A stretch of DNA of 64,000 bases from a virus. The stretch's first letter is position 1, and each line of letters begins with the position of its first letter. This document shows, piece after piece, positions 1 to 9,417 of this stretch. A program made the translations under genes and the position numbers. The notes beneath the pieces were generated by a model. That model was given only the letters and a program-made list of their open reading frames with translations. It had not been told where the DNA came from and ran no database searches. The stretch covers positions 1-64,000 of the IMG/VR virus record IMGVR_UViG_3300026512_000005; one strand, given 5' to 3'.

Positions 1-529
1 TTTCAATAACAGAATCACTATTATCTAGTAGTATCGTTTTATCCGCATTCAGTGTAATCGTACCGTTAACATTCTCATACATACCGTCATTAGTAACCAA
101 CAAGTCCTTTGTTAGAGTATCAACGATATTAAAACAATAATCTCTATAAATTGTAAAAGAAAACGTGTGTGTTGCTTCTTTATACCTACCGGTACTCATA
201 TAGTTACTGCCGTCTAATTTCATCTTTTCTAATGGGTAAAAATCATTTACAGTGGGTTGTTCTTTTGTTAGTGGTTTTATAGTACCAGAAATCACCCCAG
301 TAACCCCATCAATACTTATACCTAACGGTATGTCTCCCTTTAGATACCACCTAAGATGTTCACAAAATGGATAATCATCCTCATCATCATTAGTAAAGTC
401 AACAGTTAATCTAAAATAATGACATTCCCAAGGATTATTACTTTTACAACCATCTGCTTCGTTAATTAATAATCCTTTTGTTTTAATCTCACCTATTTTT
501 ATAGGTACTTGTTCATGTGTAAAACTCAT
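1..529 (-). CDS. Partial virion/baseplate-type protein with a putative Ig-like (He_PIG) domain
   Basis: The ATG at 527-529 overlaps the TGA stop of the upstream gene (ATGA), so the two are probably translationally coupled. The frame is open to the left edge, giving 176 visible residues; the C-terminus is missing. Residues 70-84 read GISIDGVTGVISGTI, the hallmark of the putative-Ig (cadherin-like) family seen in secreted adhesins and phage fibre or baseplate proteins. Its position directly after a spike-like protein suggests a role in the tail tip or in host attachment, which is inference. No transmembrane segment is visible in the part present. Confidence 0.82.
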   Translation of the reverse strand, partial: MSFTHEQVPIKIGEIKTKGLLINEADGCKSNNPWECHYFRLTVDFTNDDEDDYPFCEHLRWYLKGDIPLGISIDGVTGVISGTIKPLTKEQPTVNDFYPLEKMKLDGSNYMSTGRYKEATHTFSFTIYRDYCFNIVDTLTKDLLVTNDGMYENVNGTITLNADKTILLDNSDSVIE

Positions 530-1269
530 GGGTTAATGTTACATACATCAGATATAATATTTACTACAGCAGAGGTTATATTAGTTGTTGGTGATACGAT
601 ATTAACCGATAATAACGTGACAGTAGTTAGACTACCAACACTACTATCCAGAGTTATATTGTTACCCATACCATCTTTTATAGATATACGACCACCCTTA
701 GTATCTAGTGTAATGTCATAACTCGTAAACTCGCCATACTTATCAGTAGTATGTAATTCTATAATACCTGTCTTAGGACTTATTGTGAACGTATATCTAT
801 CGTCTAGTTTGTCCTCTTCCTCATCCAAGGTATCCTTAGCACTATAACTATATACTACGTGTTCTTTTTTACGAAGTTTTAAATCAGTCTCTTCGGTTTC
901 CCAATAAAAAGCATCACTATTACTGAATCTATAAATAATAACTCGCTCACCTTTACCGACATTGGGTGGTGTTAACCTATTTGACTGTTTACTACCTAAC
1001 CAGTTACATAGTAAGTAATTGGTTTTATCTACAGCTATTATCTCTTTAGCATCTTCAAAAACAGCTTCTGTTGCATCCGTCCCTGTTACAATAGTTTTCT
1101 TGGTAACTGTACTTTCTCTGGTATCCTCCTTAAGTAGATCCTTACCATCCGTATATAATTTCTCTACAGGGTAAACCTTTATTTCGGTCAGATTGTCATT
1201 ATTATCTTCAACAACCAACCCTAATGAGTATCGACGTAGTTTACTTATGTCTATAGTTGAATCTTCCAT
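526..1269 (-). CDS. Baseplate/tail spike-like protein
   Basis: 247 residues. The C-terminal third (about residues 190-247) has the pattern GGRISIKDGMGNNITLDSS followed by short valine/threonine/isoleucine repeats with SPTTNITS. This is the usual look of the beta-helical end of phage central spike proteins (Mu gp45 and T4 gp5 types), which pierce the outer membrane during injection. The N-terminal part has no motif I recognise. It lies 3 bases after the 1273-1722 gene and overlaps the Ig-like gene by 4 bases, so the three form a tail-tip operon. An AGGTATC-type ribosome site precedes the ATG. Family-level call only; side-fibre or wedge roles are possible. Confidence 0.6.
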   Translation of the reverse strand: MEDSTIDISKLRRYSLGLVVEDNNDNLTEIKVYPVEKLYTDGKDLLKEDTRESTVTKKTIVTGTDATEAVFEDAKEIIAVDKTNYLLCNWLGSKQSNRLTPPNVGKGERVIIYRFSNSDAFYWETEETDLKLRKKEHVVYSYSAKDTLDEEEDKLDDRYTFTISPKTGIIELHTTDKYGEFTSYDITLDTKGGRISIKDGMGNNITLDSSVGSLTTVTLLSVNIVSPTTNITSAVVNIISDVCNINP

Positions 1270-1272
1270 GAT

Positions 1273-1722
1273 TTAGATACCTATTAAGTTATAGTTGGTA
1301 TTATGTAAAATTTTCTCAGTCTGCAACATTGTTTTATAACCTGCAAAACTTTCAGTTAAAGTTAATGTCGACAACTCATTGTGTTTATATCTAATATAAT
1401 CCTGTACTTTTATTTTATTAAAACAAATAATACTATCTAACATACTAAGTTCTAAACCTATTACCTGTCTAGTGCGGATTAACCGATCCTTGTATTTCTT
1501 ATTTATAGATGAGTTATCTTGTAACTTCTTATATATAACATCGAGTAACTGATTCAAATGTTTAGAAAGGTACTTTAACTCACGTTGTACTGTAAGTATA
1601 TTTCTGTATACTTCCTTTTTATCATCTTTGATATCGTCATTTTGTAGTGTGTCTATTATCGACATTAAAAAGAAATGTCTTCTATTGTCATTAAGTAAAT
1701 ATTCCTCTATAGGTTTTGCCAT
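1273..1722 (-). CDS. Unknown helical protein, first gene of the spike operon
   Basis: 149 residues, strongly helical with many Lys/Leu/Asn residues and no membrane segment or known motif. An AAAGGATATACA ribosome site precedes the ATG. It is the first gene of a minus-strand group with the spike-like and Ig-like proteins, so a baseplate or assembly-chaperone role is possible. The promoter consensus found before other minus-strand genes is not present upstream. Function not recognised. Confidence 0.8.
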   Translation of the reverse strand: MAKPIEEYLLNDNRRHFFLMSIIDTLQNDDIKDDKKEVYRNILTVQRELKYLSKHLNQLLDVIYKKLQDNSSINKKYKDRLIRTRQVIGLELSMLDSIICFNKIKVQDYIRYKHNELSTLTLTESFAGYKTMLQTEKILHNTNYNLIGI

Positions 1723-1862
1723 TGTATATCCTTTTATGTTAATATCATAATAACTCGGACAAAGAAAAAAAAGGTATCGTTGAAACTATGATACCATTAA
1801 CAATGTGTAACTAGAGATTTATTAAACCTGAATAATTAGTTGCTAAATAATAAGGAAGACTA

Positions 1863-4283
1863 ATGAAATTATTAACTATTAAACTTAAAAACTATACAAG
1901 ACTGTACGTAACAGGTATAACATATTTGGAATATAGCCCAGATAAACCAATGCAGATATTATTAGCCTCTAATGGTTCTGGTAAATCATCACTATTAAAA
2001 GAGATAATACCTAATGTAGAGGATAAGATAAATGATTATGACACAGACGGATATATGTCAGCTACGTATGAACATAATAATAAAATGTATACTATAGGAT
2101 ATATTAGAAATACTAATAAACATAGCTTTAAAATTAATGATAAAGATTTAAATGGAGGCGGTCTTAAAAAAATACAGAAAATGTTAATAGAGGAGCATTT
2201 CGGACTTATTAAAAATATTAATGAATTACTCCTATCCACTACAACCTTTACAACAATGTCCACCTCGGAACGAAAGAAATGGTTTACTGAAATTATATCA
2301 ACCGTTGATTACACATATGCTCTTTCTGTATACAATAAGTGTAAAGTTAAGATACGTGATTTAACATCTTATATAAAGTTGACACAATCCAAGATGTTAC
2401 ATGATGAGAGTATATTTAAATCTATTAAGCAGGATGATTTAAAACATCTTGAGTATGACAGGACCATGTATCAACAACTAATAGATGAGTGTCTTAACTT
2501 AAAGATTAATCATTTAGGTTTAGATAAACCTGACATAAACACGCTAATGGTTTTAACATCCAAGTTGGGTAATCTTATTACTAAAGTTGGTAAATACAAT
2601 TTAACATATAAAGATACAAACAAACTTATACACGATATAGAATCAGATATAAAATATCGTAATGAGGAATTACATCTTATAGATAAAAAGTTAAAAGACT
2701 TAGATTCGTTTAAAGTAGACGATAGCTATAATAGTACCACTTTAGAAGCCAGATTAAAGGAGGTACAAAGTGTAGTAGGGAATTTTAAATTCTTGGAAGT
2801 TGATAATATCAATATGTTAAATAATCTTGTAACTATATTTAATAATAATTATGATAATCTGCAAACACTGATAGATGAGTTATACGAGTACAAAGATATC
2901 ACTGGTACTGCTTCCGTACTCAATAAGTTAAAGAACGATACAGAACGTATCAGTCTAAAGATGAGTAGTTTAACCTTAGACATAAAACATCTTGATAAAG
3001 AAGTTAACATATTAAGACATCACGAAGAACAGGACGATGTAACTTGTCCTAAATGCAGTAACATATTTAAACCTAACTATGATGTCGTCAGACTTAAACA
3101 ATTATCTACTAAATTAGGTAGCCTTAATAACGACTTTAAAGTATTAGAAACTGAGTATAAGTTAAAACATGAACATTATATTAAGTTAGCCAATAAACTT
3201 ATTATAGAGGATAAAATAGTTTTAATATTAAATAACGTACCGCCTGTATATAAGTATCTTAAACCAAGATTATCTGATATATCAAATCTTTCCAATATTA
3301 TAAACAACTTTTATATGTCTCTACCTGATGTGAAGATACTGGATTCTTTAGAACGTGAATATAAAGAGTTAACTAACAAACTAGAATTAATTAAGAGTTT
3401 ATCTATAAATAAAATAGAAACGATTAAAAAGGATAAAGACTCCTTATTAACAGAACGCATTGCTAAGATTACCGATATTAACAATCTTACAACAAAACTA
3501 CATAGATATAAGCGGTTACTGTTAGCCTTTAATACTATTGATATATATAGAAAGAAGATTGACGTGTTACTTAGGGATAGGCAAACATATAAATGTGAGT
3601 TACTACAGGACAACTACAATACCTATCTTAATAACATTATACGATTAGCTAAAGATGAAATCTATACCATAGAAGAGAAACTTACTACATATAATAATGT
3701 AAAAGAACACTACGAAACTCTTCAGTCCGAATTGGAAACATATAAAACGGAGTTAGAAGTTAATAAAAAAATAGAGGAATACCTATCGCCAAGTAAAGGT
3801 CTGATTGGTAGTACTATTACTAACACTATCAATATCGTACTAGATAAGATGAACTTTATAATTAACAAAGTATGGGAACATGAAATTAATATATTACCAT
3901 GTGATGTAAGTGAGAACGATTTAACCTTTAGATTTCCAGTTATGATTAATAACATTAAATCTATACCGGATGTGTTAAAGGGTAGTAGCTCTATGAGAGA
4001 GATAATTGATCTAGCGTTTAAGATAAGTGTCATGGAATTATTGGATATGTTAGAGTACCCACTAATATTGGATGAGTTTAGTAGCACTATGGATAGTACA
4101 CATAGAATAAATAGCTATAACTATATAGAGAAACTTAGTAAAGAATACTTTAGTCAAATATTCTTGGTAAGTCACTATGCTGAAATATTTCTGAGATTTG
4201 CTAACAATACGGATGTGAATGTACTTAATAATGATAATGTAAATTATGATGGTACATTTAACGAAGTTATGATAATAAAATAA
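1863..4283 (+). CDS. SbcC/Rad50 (T4 gp46)-like recombination ATPase
   Basis: 806 residues with the full Rad50/SbcC plan. Walker A is NGSGKSS (K41). Two long coiled-coil arms flank a zinc hook CPKC at residues 395-398. The Walker B LDEFSST (D737, E738) comes near the C-terminus, preceded by a signature-like KGSSSMREI. With an Mre11/SbcD-type nuclease these ATPases process DNA ends for phage recombination-dependent replication and host DNA degradation. The matching nuclease is at 61909-63021 on the other strand, so the pair is not in one operon. The start follows AAGGAAGACTA. It ends against a convergent hairpin terminator. Very confident. Confidence 0.95.
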   Translation: MKLLTIKLKNYTRLYVTGITYLEYSPDKPMQILLASNGSGKSSLLKEIIPNVEDKINDYDTDGYMSATYEHNNKMYTIGYIRNTNKHSFKINDKDLNGGGLKKIQKMLIEEHFGLIKNINELLLSTTTFTTMSTSERKKWFTEIISTVDYTYALSVYNKCKVKIRDLTSYIKLTQSKMLHDESIFKSIKQDDLKHLEYDRTMYQQLIDECLNLKINHLGLDKPDINTLMVLTSKLGNLITKVGKYNLTYKDTNKLIHDIESDIKYRNEELHLIDKKLKDLDSFKVDDSYNSTTLEARLKEVQSVVGNFKFLEVDNINMLNNLVTIFNNNYDNLQTLIDELYEYKDITGTASVLNKLKNDTERISLKMSSLTLDIKHLDKEVNILRHHEEQDDVTCPKCSNIFKPNYDVVRLKQLSTKLGSLNNDFKVLETEYKLKHEHYIKLANKLIIEDKIVLILNNVPPVYKYLKPRLSDISNLSNIINNFYMSLPDVKILDSLEREYKELTNKLELIKSLSINKIETIKKDKDSLLTERIAKITDINNLTTKLHRYKRLLLAFNTIDIYRKKIDVLLRDRQTYKCELLQDNYNTYLNNIIRLAKDEIYTIEEKLTTYNNVKEHYETLQSELETYKTELEVNKKIEEYLSPSKGLIGSTITNTINIVLDKMNFIINKVWEHEINILPCDVSENDLTFRFPVMINNIKSIPDVLKGSSSMREIIDLAFKISVMELLDMLEYPLILDEFSSTMDSTHRINSYNYIEKLSKEYFSQIFLVSHYAEIFLRFANNTDVNVLNNDNVNYDGTFNEVMIIK

Positions 4284-4302
4284 AAAAGGATAGAACTTTA
4301 TA

Positions 4303-4329
4303 CTATAGTACACTGATAGTGTACTATAG
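4303..4329. terminator. Bidirectional hairpin terminator
   Basis: Perfect 11-bp inverted repeat CTATAGTACAC / GTGTACTATAG with a 5-base loop between the convergent SbcC-like gene and the 4334-4879 gene. No U-tract on either side. Confidence 0.75.
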
Positions 4330-4333
4330 GTGT

Positions 4334-4879
4334 TTAATCCAATTTGGTTACAGTAAGCTTGTAGTTACTCGTTTTAGGTAAGTACATACCGTAATTACTA
4401 TTTATATAGAACTTAAGTTCTGTCAGTGTACGATTAATGCGTTGTATTAACTCTTCAGACGCTTTAAAAGGATTGTCCTTATTACTCAGGTATTCTATGT
4501 AATGTTGACATTCAATACGTTTCTTAATTAATGTAACGGTATCCGTTATTTCACCAAGTTCCACTAATAGTGCGTTATATTTGTCATACGTCTCGAACGT
4601 TTCTGGGTACATTGTAGTTATTTCATTAAGTACCTTATAACCATAACTAACATAATCACGACCATAGTTTCTATCCTCTTCTATAAGTGTTGTAACCGCC
4701 TCATAAAATTCTATAGCTGTATTATCCTTATAGTTATATTTGGCTATGAGTGTTTCCAGTTCACTATTAAACTTGTCTGATGCATAATTGCTAACAGCTT
4801 CCTTAGGCGGAGTGAAAGTTAATTCTCTAGCACCTAATAACGATGCCACACACAGTGACATAAAAAAACGTCTTTTCAT
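4334..4879 (-). CDS. Secreted or periplasmic protein with signal peptide, unknown function
   Basis: 181 residues. The N-terminus has a basic start, a hydrophobic core and a likely cleavage site (MKRRFFMSLCVASLLGA then RELTF), i.e. a Sec signal peptide; there is no convincing lipobox. The mature part is charged and helical. The start overlaps the end of the upstream membrane-protein gene by 4 bases. It is last in a row of small membrane proteins below the RNA polymerase beta' half, so a lysis (spanin-like) or envelope role can be imagined, but no motif supports it. Confidence 0.8.
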   Translation of the reverse strand: MKRRFFMSLCVASLLGARELTFTPPKEAVSNYASDKFNSELETLIAKYNYKDNTAIEFYEAVTTLIEEDRNYGRDYVSYGYKVLNEITTMYPETFETYDKYNALLVELGEITDTVTLIKKRIECQHYIEYLSNKDNPFKASEELIQRINRTLTELKFYINSNYGMYLPKTSNYKLTVTKLD

Positions 4880-5445
4880 ACTACTTTCCTTATTATTGGT
4901 ATAAATTTTATACTTACATCCGTGATGTCTCTTATAAGTTGTAAGATTTTCTCGCGTTTTTCCAATTCTTTTCTAATTTCTTTATAGATTAATATGTATT
5001 CGACCATATCGTTTATAGTACTACTAAAAATTACACTATGACTATAACCGAAAGTACCGTAGTGATACTCCACTTTATTAAGAAATGGATTAATCTTATC
5101 TATAACTATATGCCTACCGTCTGACGGTTTGTCTATCTCTACAAACATATTACTAGTTAAATATTTATAATTATCATAATACCTTATAATAGCATTACGT
5201 ACAGTTGCTAACGTATCTAACTTAAACATAACAATAGTATATATAGCTAAAAAAACTAACAATACTATTAATAATGGTATATGTAACATTAGTGTAATAT
5301 TACCATACTCCAAAGTTACTATGTCTATTAGATAACACGCAACGTCATTAGCACAACTTTTATCATTACCGTCTTTATCATTACCGTGTTTTACAAACAT
5401 TATAACATAATAAGTTATTAATAAACCTGCCAATAAATGTATCAT
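4876..5445 (-). CDS. Membrane protein with two transmembrane segments, unknown
   Basis: 189 residues. Two hydrophobic segments lie at about residues 3-18 and 52-74, separated by a short loop with two cysteines (CANDVAC). A long charged C-terminal domain of about 110 residues follows. The first 80 residues have the same architecture as the protein at 5655-5930 (hydrophobic helix, Cys pair, an I-D-I/V-x-x-x-E/D-Y-G motif, hydrophobic helix), so the two look like paralogues. Overlaps its neighbours by 4 bases on both sides. A holin or superinfection-exclusion role is possible but unproven. Confidence 0.8.
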   Translation of the reverse strand: MIHLLAGLLITYYVIMFVKHGNDKDGNDKSCANDVACYLIDIVTLEYGNITLMLHIPLLIVLLVFLAIYTIVMFKLDTLATVRNAIIRYYDNYKYLTSNMFVEIDKPSDGRHIVIDKINPFLNKVEYHYGTFGYSHSVIFSSTINDMVEYILIYKEIRKELEKREKILQLIRDITDVSIKFIPIIRKVV

Positions 5446-5648
5446 TTTCTATTATCTCCTATAATTTCTTTCGTTCTTTGTACTGTCAGGGATTTAACCA
5501 ACTTTAAAAGACCAGTAATACTGGTCAATTGTACAGTGGGATTATCGTTAACCCCTACACCTGTAAGATAACACATACAATATATAATCTTGTATCCTAC
5601 AGTGACTCTATTTCTACAACTGTGATTAGTGACTATGTTAAAAAACAT
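5442..5648 (-). CDS. Small cysteine-containing protein, unknown
   Basis: 68 residues with four cysteines and a moderately hydrophobic middle. The ATG is preceded in frame by TAG and has a GGAGG about 15 bases upstream, which is further away than usual, so the start is uncertain. The stop overlaps the start of the next gene (ATGA), which supports a real coding unit in the membrane-protein operon. Confidence 0.55.
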   Translation of the reverse strand: MFFNIVTNHSCRNRVTVGYKIIYCMCYLTGVGVNDNPTVQLTSITGLLKLVKSLTVQRTKEIIGDNRK

Positions 5649-5654
5649 CTAATT

Positions 5655-5930
5655 TTACAATACCTCCTTTAATACAATCTTTATTAAATTAAGTACTAGA
5701 AACAGTTCCAGTATACCCATGATAATGTTGTAACCAAGAAACAACATGATAAATGGTATAAAAAGTATAAGTCTATATATACCATAATCAAATTTAATAA
5801 TATCTATAACCTTAGCATAAAATCCTTTACATGTTGGGTCTACCTTACATTCATCATATACAAAGTTGACCGTTAACATCAGATAAAATAACGTAAGATA
5901 TATTGTTAATAGTATACTCCCTAAACTCAT
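5655..5930 (-). CDS. Small membrane protein, paralogue of the 4876-5445 N-terminal region
   Basis: 91 residues with two or three hydrophobic helices (about residues 4-24, 48-67 and 70-88). Between the first two is a short loop with two cysteines, CKVDPTC, then IDIIKFDYG. The same order of elements occurs in the 189-residue neighbour two genes downstream. A strong AAAGGAGAGGAA site precedes the ATG. Sits 12 bases after the RNA polymerase beta' half. Topology could suit a holin or antiholin; not established. Confidence 0.8.
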   Translation of the reverse strand: MSLGSILLTIYLTLFYLMLTVNFVYDECKVDPTCKGFYAKVIDIIKFDYGIYRLILFIPFIMLFLGYNIIMGILELFLVLNLIKIVLKEVL

Positions 5931-5942
5931 TTCCTCTCCTTT

Positions 5943-7406
5943 CTATAATTTGTTAGTGGCTAGGTTTAAATCTATATTTGTTAACATATCATATATCGCA
6001 CATTTCTCATCTTCCTCTTCCTCTTTAAATAAGTAGTTAGAAAGTATAATTGCTTGTGTTTTAGGTAAATTAACATTACCACCTATTTCGTAAACGGCAC
6101 CTATCGTTGGTGCGTTATAATGTGGTGCAAAATGTTCTGCCAGTTTAGCTAAATAGTTATCTAAGATTATCGTAACATTCATCTGGTCACCATCGAAATC
6201 GGCATTGAATGCTGTAACTACCAGTTTACTCATATGTATTGTTTCGTCACGAACATTTTCATGAAACTTAGTTATGAAGAATCTACCTATACTACCCAAG
6301 CCAAGACTCGGATTTCTATTAAAGAATACAGGTATACCCTTATCAGGAGCCTCGTCAATCAACTCGCACATTATATCATATAACTCTTGATCGAATACTT
6401 TCGCACCACGGAATATTTTGGCACTAGCTTTCTTCTGTGTTAAACCCTTAGCCAATAACTTGTTAATAAGGTGGGGTCTAAAACTACTGATACCAACGAT
6501 ATATGGTACATGTAATGTATCATAGTCATACATTGGATCTAATGAACTTATAACGGCTCTAAAGGTAAAGTGTGCTCTACCACCGTATATGTTCTTTCTA
6601 GCTAAACCACCTTTTCGTGAAACTAAGTCTTTCATGTAACCTGCGAATAATGTAGCACTTTTAGAGATAATCTTAGCAGTACTATTCTGTAATCGTTTAT
6701 CCGATTGATCCACATCATTAGCAGTCGTTATTATTAATAGAGCTAGATCAATAATATCAGCTAATAACATAGTATCATAACTACCATCTTTAGATTTCTC
6801 ACTAATAAATAACTTCTTGTTAATCAACGGTAATGTATCGAAAGTTAGTATGTGTTTCTTCTTTTTATACAGAGTGTGTATAATATTTAACTTAATCCTT
6901 TTAACTAGTGTCTTGTAACTACTGTTGTTCTTAAGAAATGTTATAATAAGCTCTATCTTATTAACGACGTTAACATAAGAACGACCACCTATTACCTCTG
7001 CCAGCATTGGTAATATTAAAGGCAACTTAGGTGGGTTGTATGATGTATCCGCTAGATAACGTAAACCGTCTACCTTAATACTTATTATCATAGATAACAT
7101 TTTCCAGAATTTGGGATTTATCCATGGTAAGTCATCTCTGAATTTTTTAACCCATAATAATGGTTGCATATTATCGAATGGACGTATAACTGACGTATGA
7201 CATTTAGGGCATATCTTATTAAGTCTAAAACCACTTGTATAAAATCCACATTCACATTGTGGAATCATACTTATGTTTTCGCCAGTTGTAGTATAGATTA
7301 AGTCTTTAAGGTTATCCTGTGTAATCCGTAAATCATTTAAGATAACTCGTCTGTCTGTTTGCATATATAGATCATCTAGATTTATAAAACTTTGTACTAA
7401 GGCCAT
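5943..7406 (-). CDS. Multisubunit RNA polymerase beta' subunit, N-terminal half
   Basis: 487 residues. An N-terminal zinc site CECGFY...CPKCHT (about residues 51-69) and the universal catalytic loop NADFDGDQMN near residue 400, whose aspartates bind the catalytic magnesium, identify the first half of beta'. The stretch FNRNPSLGLGSIGRF just before it matches the bacterial NRxPTLHRxSI element. The protein stops soon after the active site, as in the split beta' of phiKZ-like phages. The matching C-terminal half is one of those at 31947-33227 or 49832-51859. It sits 12 bases after an AAA+ ATPase gene whose promoter motif probably drives both. Whether it belongs to the virion or non-virion enzyme cannot be told. 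Confidence 0.95.
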   Translation of the reverse strand: MALVQSFINLDDLYMQTDRRVILNDLRITQDNLKDLIYTTTGENISMIPQCECGFYTSGFRLNKICPKCHTSVIRPFDNMQPLLWVKKFRDDLPWINPKFWKMLSMIISIKVDGLRYLADTSYNPPKLPLILPMLAEVIGGRSYVNVVNKIELIITFLKNNSSYKTLVKRIKLNIIHTLYKKKKHILTFDTLPLINKKLFISEKSKDGSYDTMLLADIIDLALLIITTANDVDQSDKRLQNSTAKIISKSATLFAGYMKDLVSRKGGLARKNIYGGRAHFTFRAVISSLDPMYDYDTLHVPYIVGISSFRPHLINKLLAKGLTQKKASAKIFRGAKVFDQELYDIMCELIDEAPDKGIPVFFNRNPSLGLGSIGRFFITKFHENVRDETIHMSKLVVTAFNADFDGDQMNVTIILDNYLAKLAEHFAPHYNAPTIGAVYEIGGNVNLPKTQAIILSNYLFKEEEEDEKCAIYDMLTNIDLNLATNKL

Positions 7407-7418
7407 TTGTATCCCTTT

Positions 7419-8663
7419 CTAGTTAAATTTAAAACCTGTTCCGGGTCTGTTACCAATATTAGTAGTAATATTAGTTTTGGTATCTTTAACAACGTCTTCT
7501 TCTGCTATATCAAATATTATAGAGAATGTATCCGTTCTAAATTCAACTTCACTATCCATTAGTATATGAATAAATTTCTTATTAATAGTTACATTTACTA
7601 ATGCATCAGCCCTTTCATTTTGTTGCTCAGGTATAGTTGATTTAGTTTTCACTACTAGCGTTATATCCATATTTTTGTCCAACATGTTAATATCATATCT
7701 ACTAGGATTAAAGAAGCACTCATCAACAACTATTTCCTTATCTTTAAGTAACTCCTTATCTTTACCTATATATTTGATCTCTTTAAGTTTGAACACTTTA
7801 TCTGGGGTAAACTCATCAAGGTTTAATATATCTATTAGCTCCTTAAACTTTACATCTGGTTCGTCAAGATGTTCGGTTACTATACTCTGTAAGTGGTCAA
7901 AAGCAAAACCAGTCATTTTCTTATAAAGTTTTAAGAAGGCTTCTATGAACTCTTTATCAGTAACACGCATATATTCTATGTATTCATTTACAGTACTGAT
8001 ATGTAACTTATCAAAATGTTTACTATATCTAATCCGTCCTGGTCTATTACGTATGTAGTTAGATATAGACATCTTCTCGTTTTCTGTTATAATAACAGTT
8101 CTAGTTTTACCAAGACCATTATTCAGTAATGTTAACATTTTACCCTGTACCCACTGAGGAAAAATCTTACTGAACTCATCGAAGAAGAACACTACGTTAT
8201 CTAACCCATCTAGGAACTTAATCAACTCTGCACTGTACGAAACATTAGTCAACATTACTGCACGTAACCCACTATCTATTAAACGATTACACAGCACCTT
8301 AGCCGTTTCTGATTTACCAGCACCTTTTTGACCAGTTAATAAAACACCAGACTTAAAATTATGACGTTTAAACGCCCTCCAGTAATATTCTATATAATAA
8401 TTGAGATTACCGAATATACGTTCTGGTACGGTAAATCTATCGTCAACTTGTTCTAAAGAGTAAGTCTCTTTATCAGACTTTTTATCCACAGTCATTGTTA
8501 CCTCAAATACTCCTGGGGTATCGACCGGACTTACGTCACTTATAATATACGGTGAATCGTATTGGGTAAAACCTACTACGCCACCATTTCGTCGTCGTAT
8601 ATACGGATTATATAAATCACGTTTACTAACCATAGTACCTCCTCCTCCTGTAGAATGTAACAT
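7419..8663 (-). CDS. AAA+ family ATPase
   Basis: 414 residues. Walker A GQKGAGKS (residues 111-118) and Walker B VVFFFDEFSK (D162, E163) with a sensor-like TVIITEN. A helical lid and about 150 further residues follow. The substrate is unknown. The ATG used here has AAAGGAATAAAA before it; an in-frame ATG at 8633 lies after GGAGGAGGAGGTACT and would give a protein 10 residues shorter, so the start is ambiguous. The conserved promoter motif lies just upstream. Co-transcribed with beta'N, so a role in transcription, capsid assembly or DNA handling is inference. Confidence 0.85.
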   Translation of the reverse strand: MLHSTGGGGTMVSKRDLYNPYIRRRNGGVVGFTQYDSPYIISDVSPVDTPGVFEVTMTVDKKSDKETYSLEQVDDRFTVPERIFGNLNYYIEYYWRAFKRHNFKSGVLLTGQKGAGKSETAKVLCNRLIDSGLRAVMLTNVSYSAELIKFLDGLDNVVFFFDEFSKIFPQWVQGKMLTLLNNGLGKTRTVIITENEKMSISNYIRNRPGRIRYSKHFDKLHISTVNEYIEYMRVTDKEFIEAFLKLYKKMTGFAFDHLQSIVTEHLDEPDVKFKELIDILNLDEFTPDKVFKLKEIKYIGKDKELLKDKEIVVDECFFNPSRYDINMLDKNMDITLVVKTKSTIPEQQNERADALVNVTINKKFIHILMDSEVEFRTDTFSIIFDIAEEDVVKDTKTNITTNIGNRPGTGFKFN

Positions 8664-8680
8664 TTTTATTCCTTTATATT

Positions 8681-8705
8681 ATTATGTTTACATCTTAATA
8701 ATATA
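8681..8705 (-). promoter_or_regulatory. Conserved phage promoter-like element
   Basis: Minus strand reads TATATTATTAAGATGTAAA followed by CATAAT, ending 17 bases before the AAA+ ATPase start. One of 11 near-identical copies in this window. Confidence 0.75.
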
Positions 8706-8731
8706 TGGGAATAAAAGAGTAGAGACTACAT

Positions 8732-8757
8732 AACACACTAGGGTATCCTAGTGTGTT
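8732..8757 (-). terminator. Hairpin terminator
   Basis: AACACACTAGG / CCTAGTGTGTT, 11-bp perfect stem with GTAT loop, overlapping the stop codon of the 8756-9358 gene. No U-tract. Confidence 0.75.
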
Positions 8758-9358
8758 ATTTTAGAGATTTAACTAATTCACCAAGTTTTAGTTTATATGT
8801 AGCGATATCTGTCATAGCGTTCTTAAGTAAAAATCTACAGGTAGTATTCGATTTAAGATTACTACGACGTTCGGCTTCAAATGTATCAAACTCTTCATAA
8901 CTTATTATAAAATTACCTGAAACATCCTCTATAGATATATCAGATTTTATACCAGATAGATTAAGTACTAAATCATATATCTCGGTTGTTACAAAGTCTA
9001 AATCAATATCATTTGGTATATAACCTAGATTAACTATCATAGCTTTATTCTTAAACATCTTACCAGTTATTTGTGGTATATATGTAAAGTATATTGCCGG
9101 TATGTTAAATAAAGAGTTACCTTCCGATTTTAATGTTACTATAGGTACTTTACTCATAAGATGTTCTTTATACTCTTCAGAACTTAATCCCTGTTCCTTA
9201 TAAATAAATTTCTCTACATCTATTTCATCATCTATTAATGATGTTATTGACTTTATACCATCTACTGTATAAAGTACCTTTTCGTTTATAAGACTAGCCA
9301 GTGGTTCTTTTAGTTTAAATGTACCGGTTAAATTTATAGGGGGTACTATATAGTCCAT
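8756..9358 (-). CDS. Unknown protein, probably structural
   Basis: 200 residues, no signal peptide, membrane helix or known motif; mixed alpha/beta composition. A clear AAAAAGGATTGAT site precedes the ATG. It is a one-gene unit between a hairpin terminator and the divergent RNase H gene. Not recognised; baseplate or connector proteins of this size are common in such phages but nothing specific supports that. Confidence 0.75.
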   Translation of the reverse strand: MDYIVPPINLTGTFKLKEPLASLINEKVLYTVDGIKSITSLIDDEIDVEKFIYKEQGLSSEEYKEHLMSKVPIVTLKSEGNSLFNIPAIYFTYIPQITGKMFKNKAMIVNLGYIPNDIDLDFVTTEIYDLVLNLSGIKSDISIEDVSGNFIISYEEFDTFEAERRSNLKSNTTCRFLLKNAMTDIATYKLKLGELVKSLK

Positions 9359-9379
9359 ATCAATCCTTTTTAATTACTT

Positions 9380-9394
9380 ATCACATTATGTGAT
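9380..9394. promoter_or_regulatory. Palindrome in the divergent 9359-9417 intergenic region
   Basis: ATCACA-TTA-TGTGAT, a 6-bp inverted repeat in the 59-base gap between divergent genes. It could be an operator or a chance AT-rich palindrome; no repressor is known here. Confidence 0.35.
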
Positions 9395-9417
9395 TAATAA
9401 AATATAAGGTTGATAAA

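Noticed and set aside
1771-1795. Inverted repeat GGTATC / GATACC between divergent genes
   Set aside because: Not at the end of any gene and short; no basis to call it an operator or terminator.
4062-4313. Minus-strand frame of 83 codons opposite the SbcC-like gene
   Set aside because: Hydrophobic low-complexity shadow of a certain gene, no ribosome site.
4334-4879. Outer-membrane spanin lipoprotein
   Set aside because: The cysteine in the signal region is not preceded by a lipobox; only a plain signal peptide can be supported.
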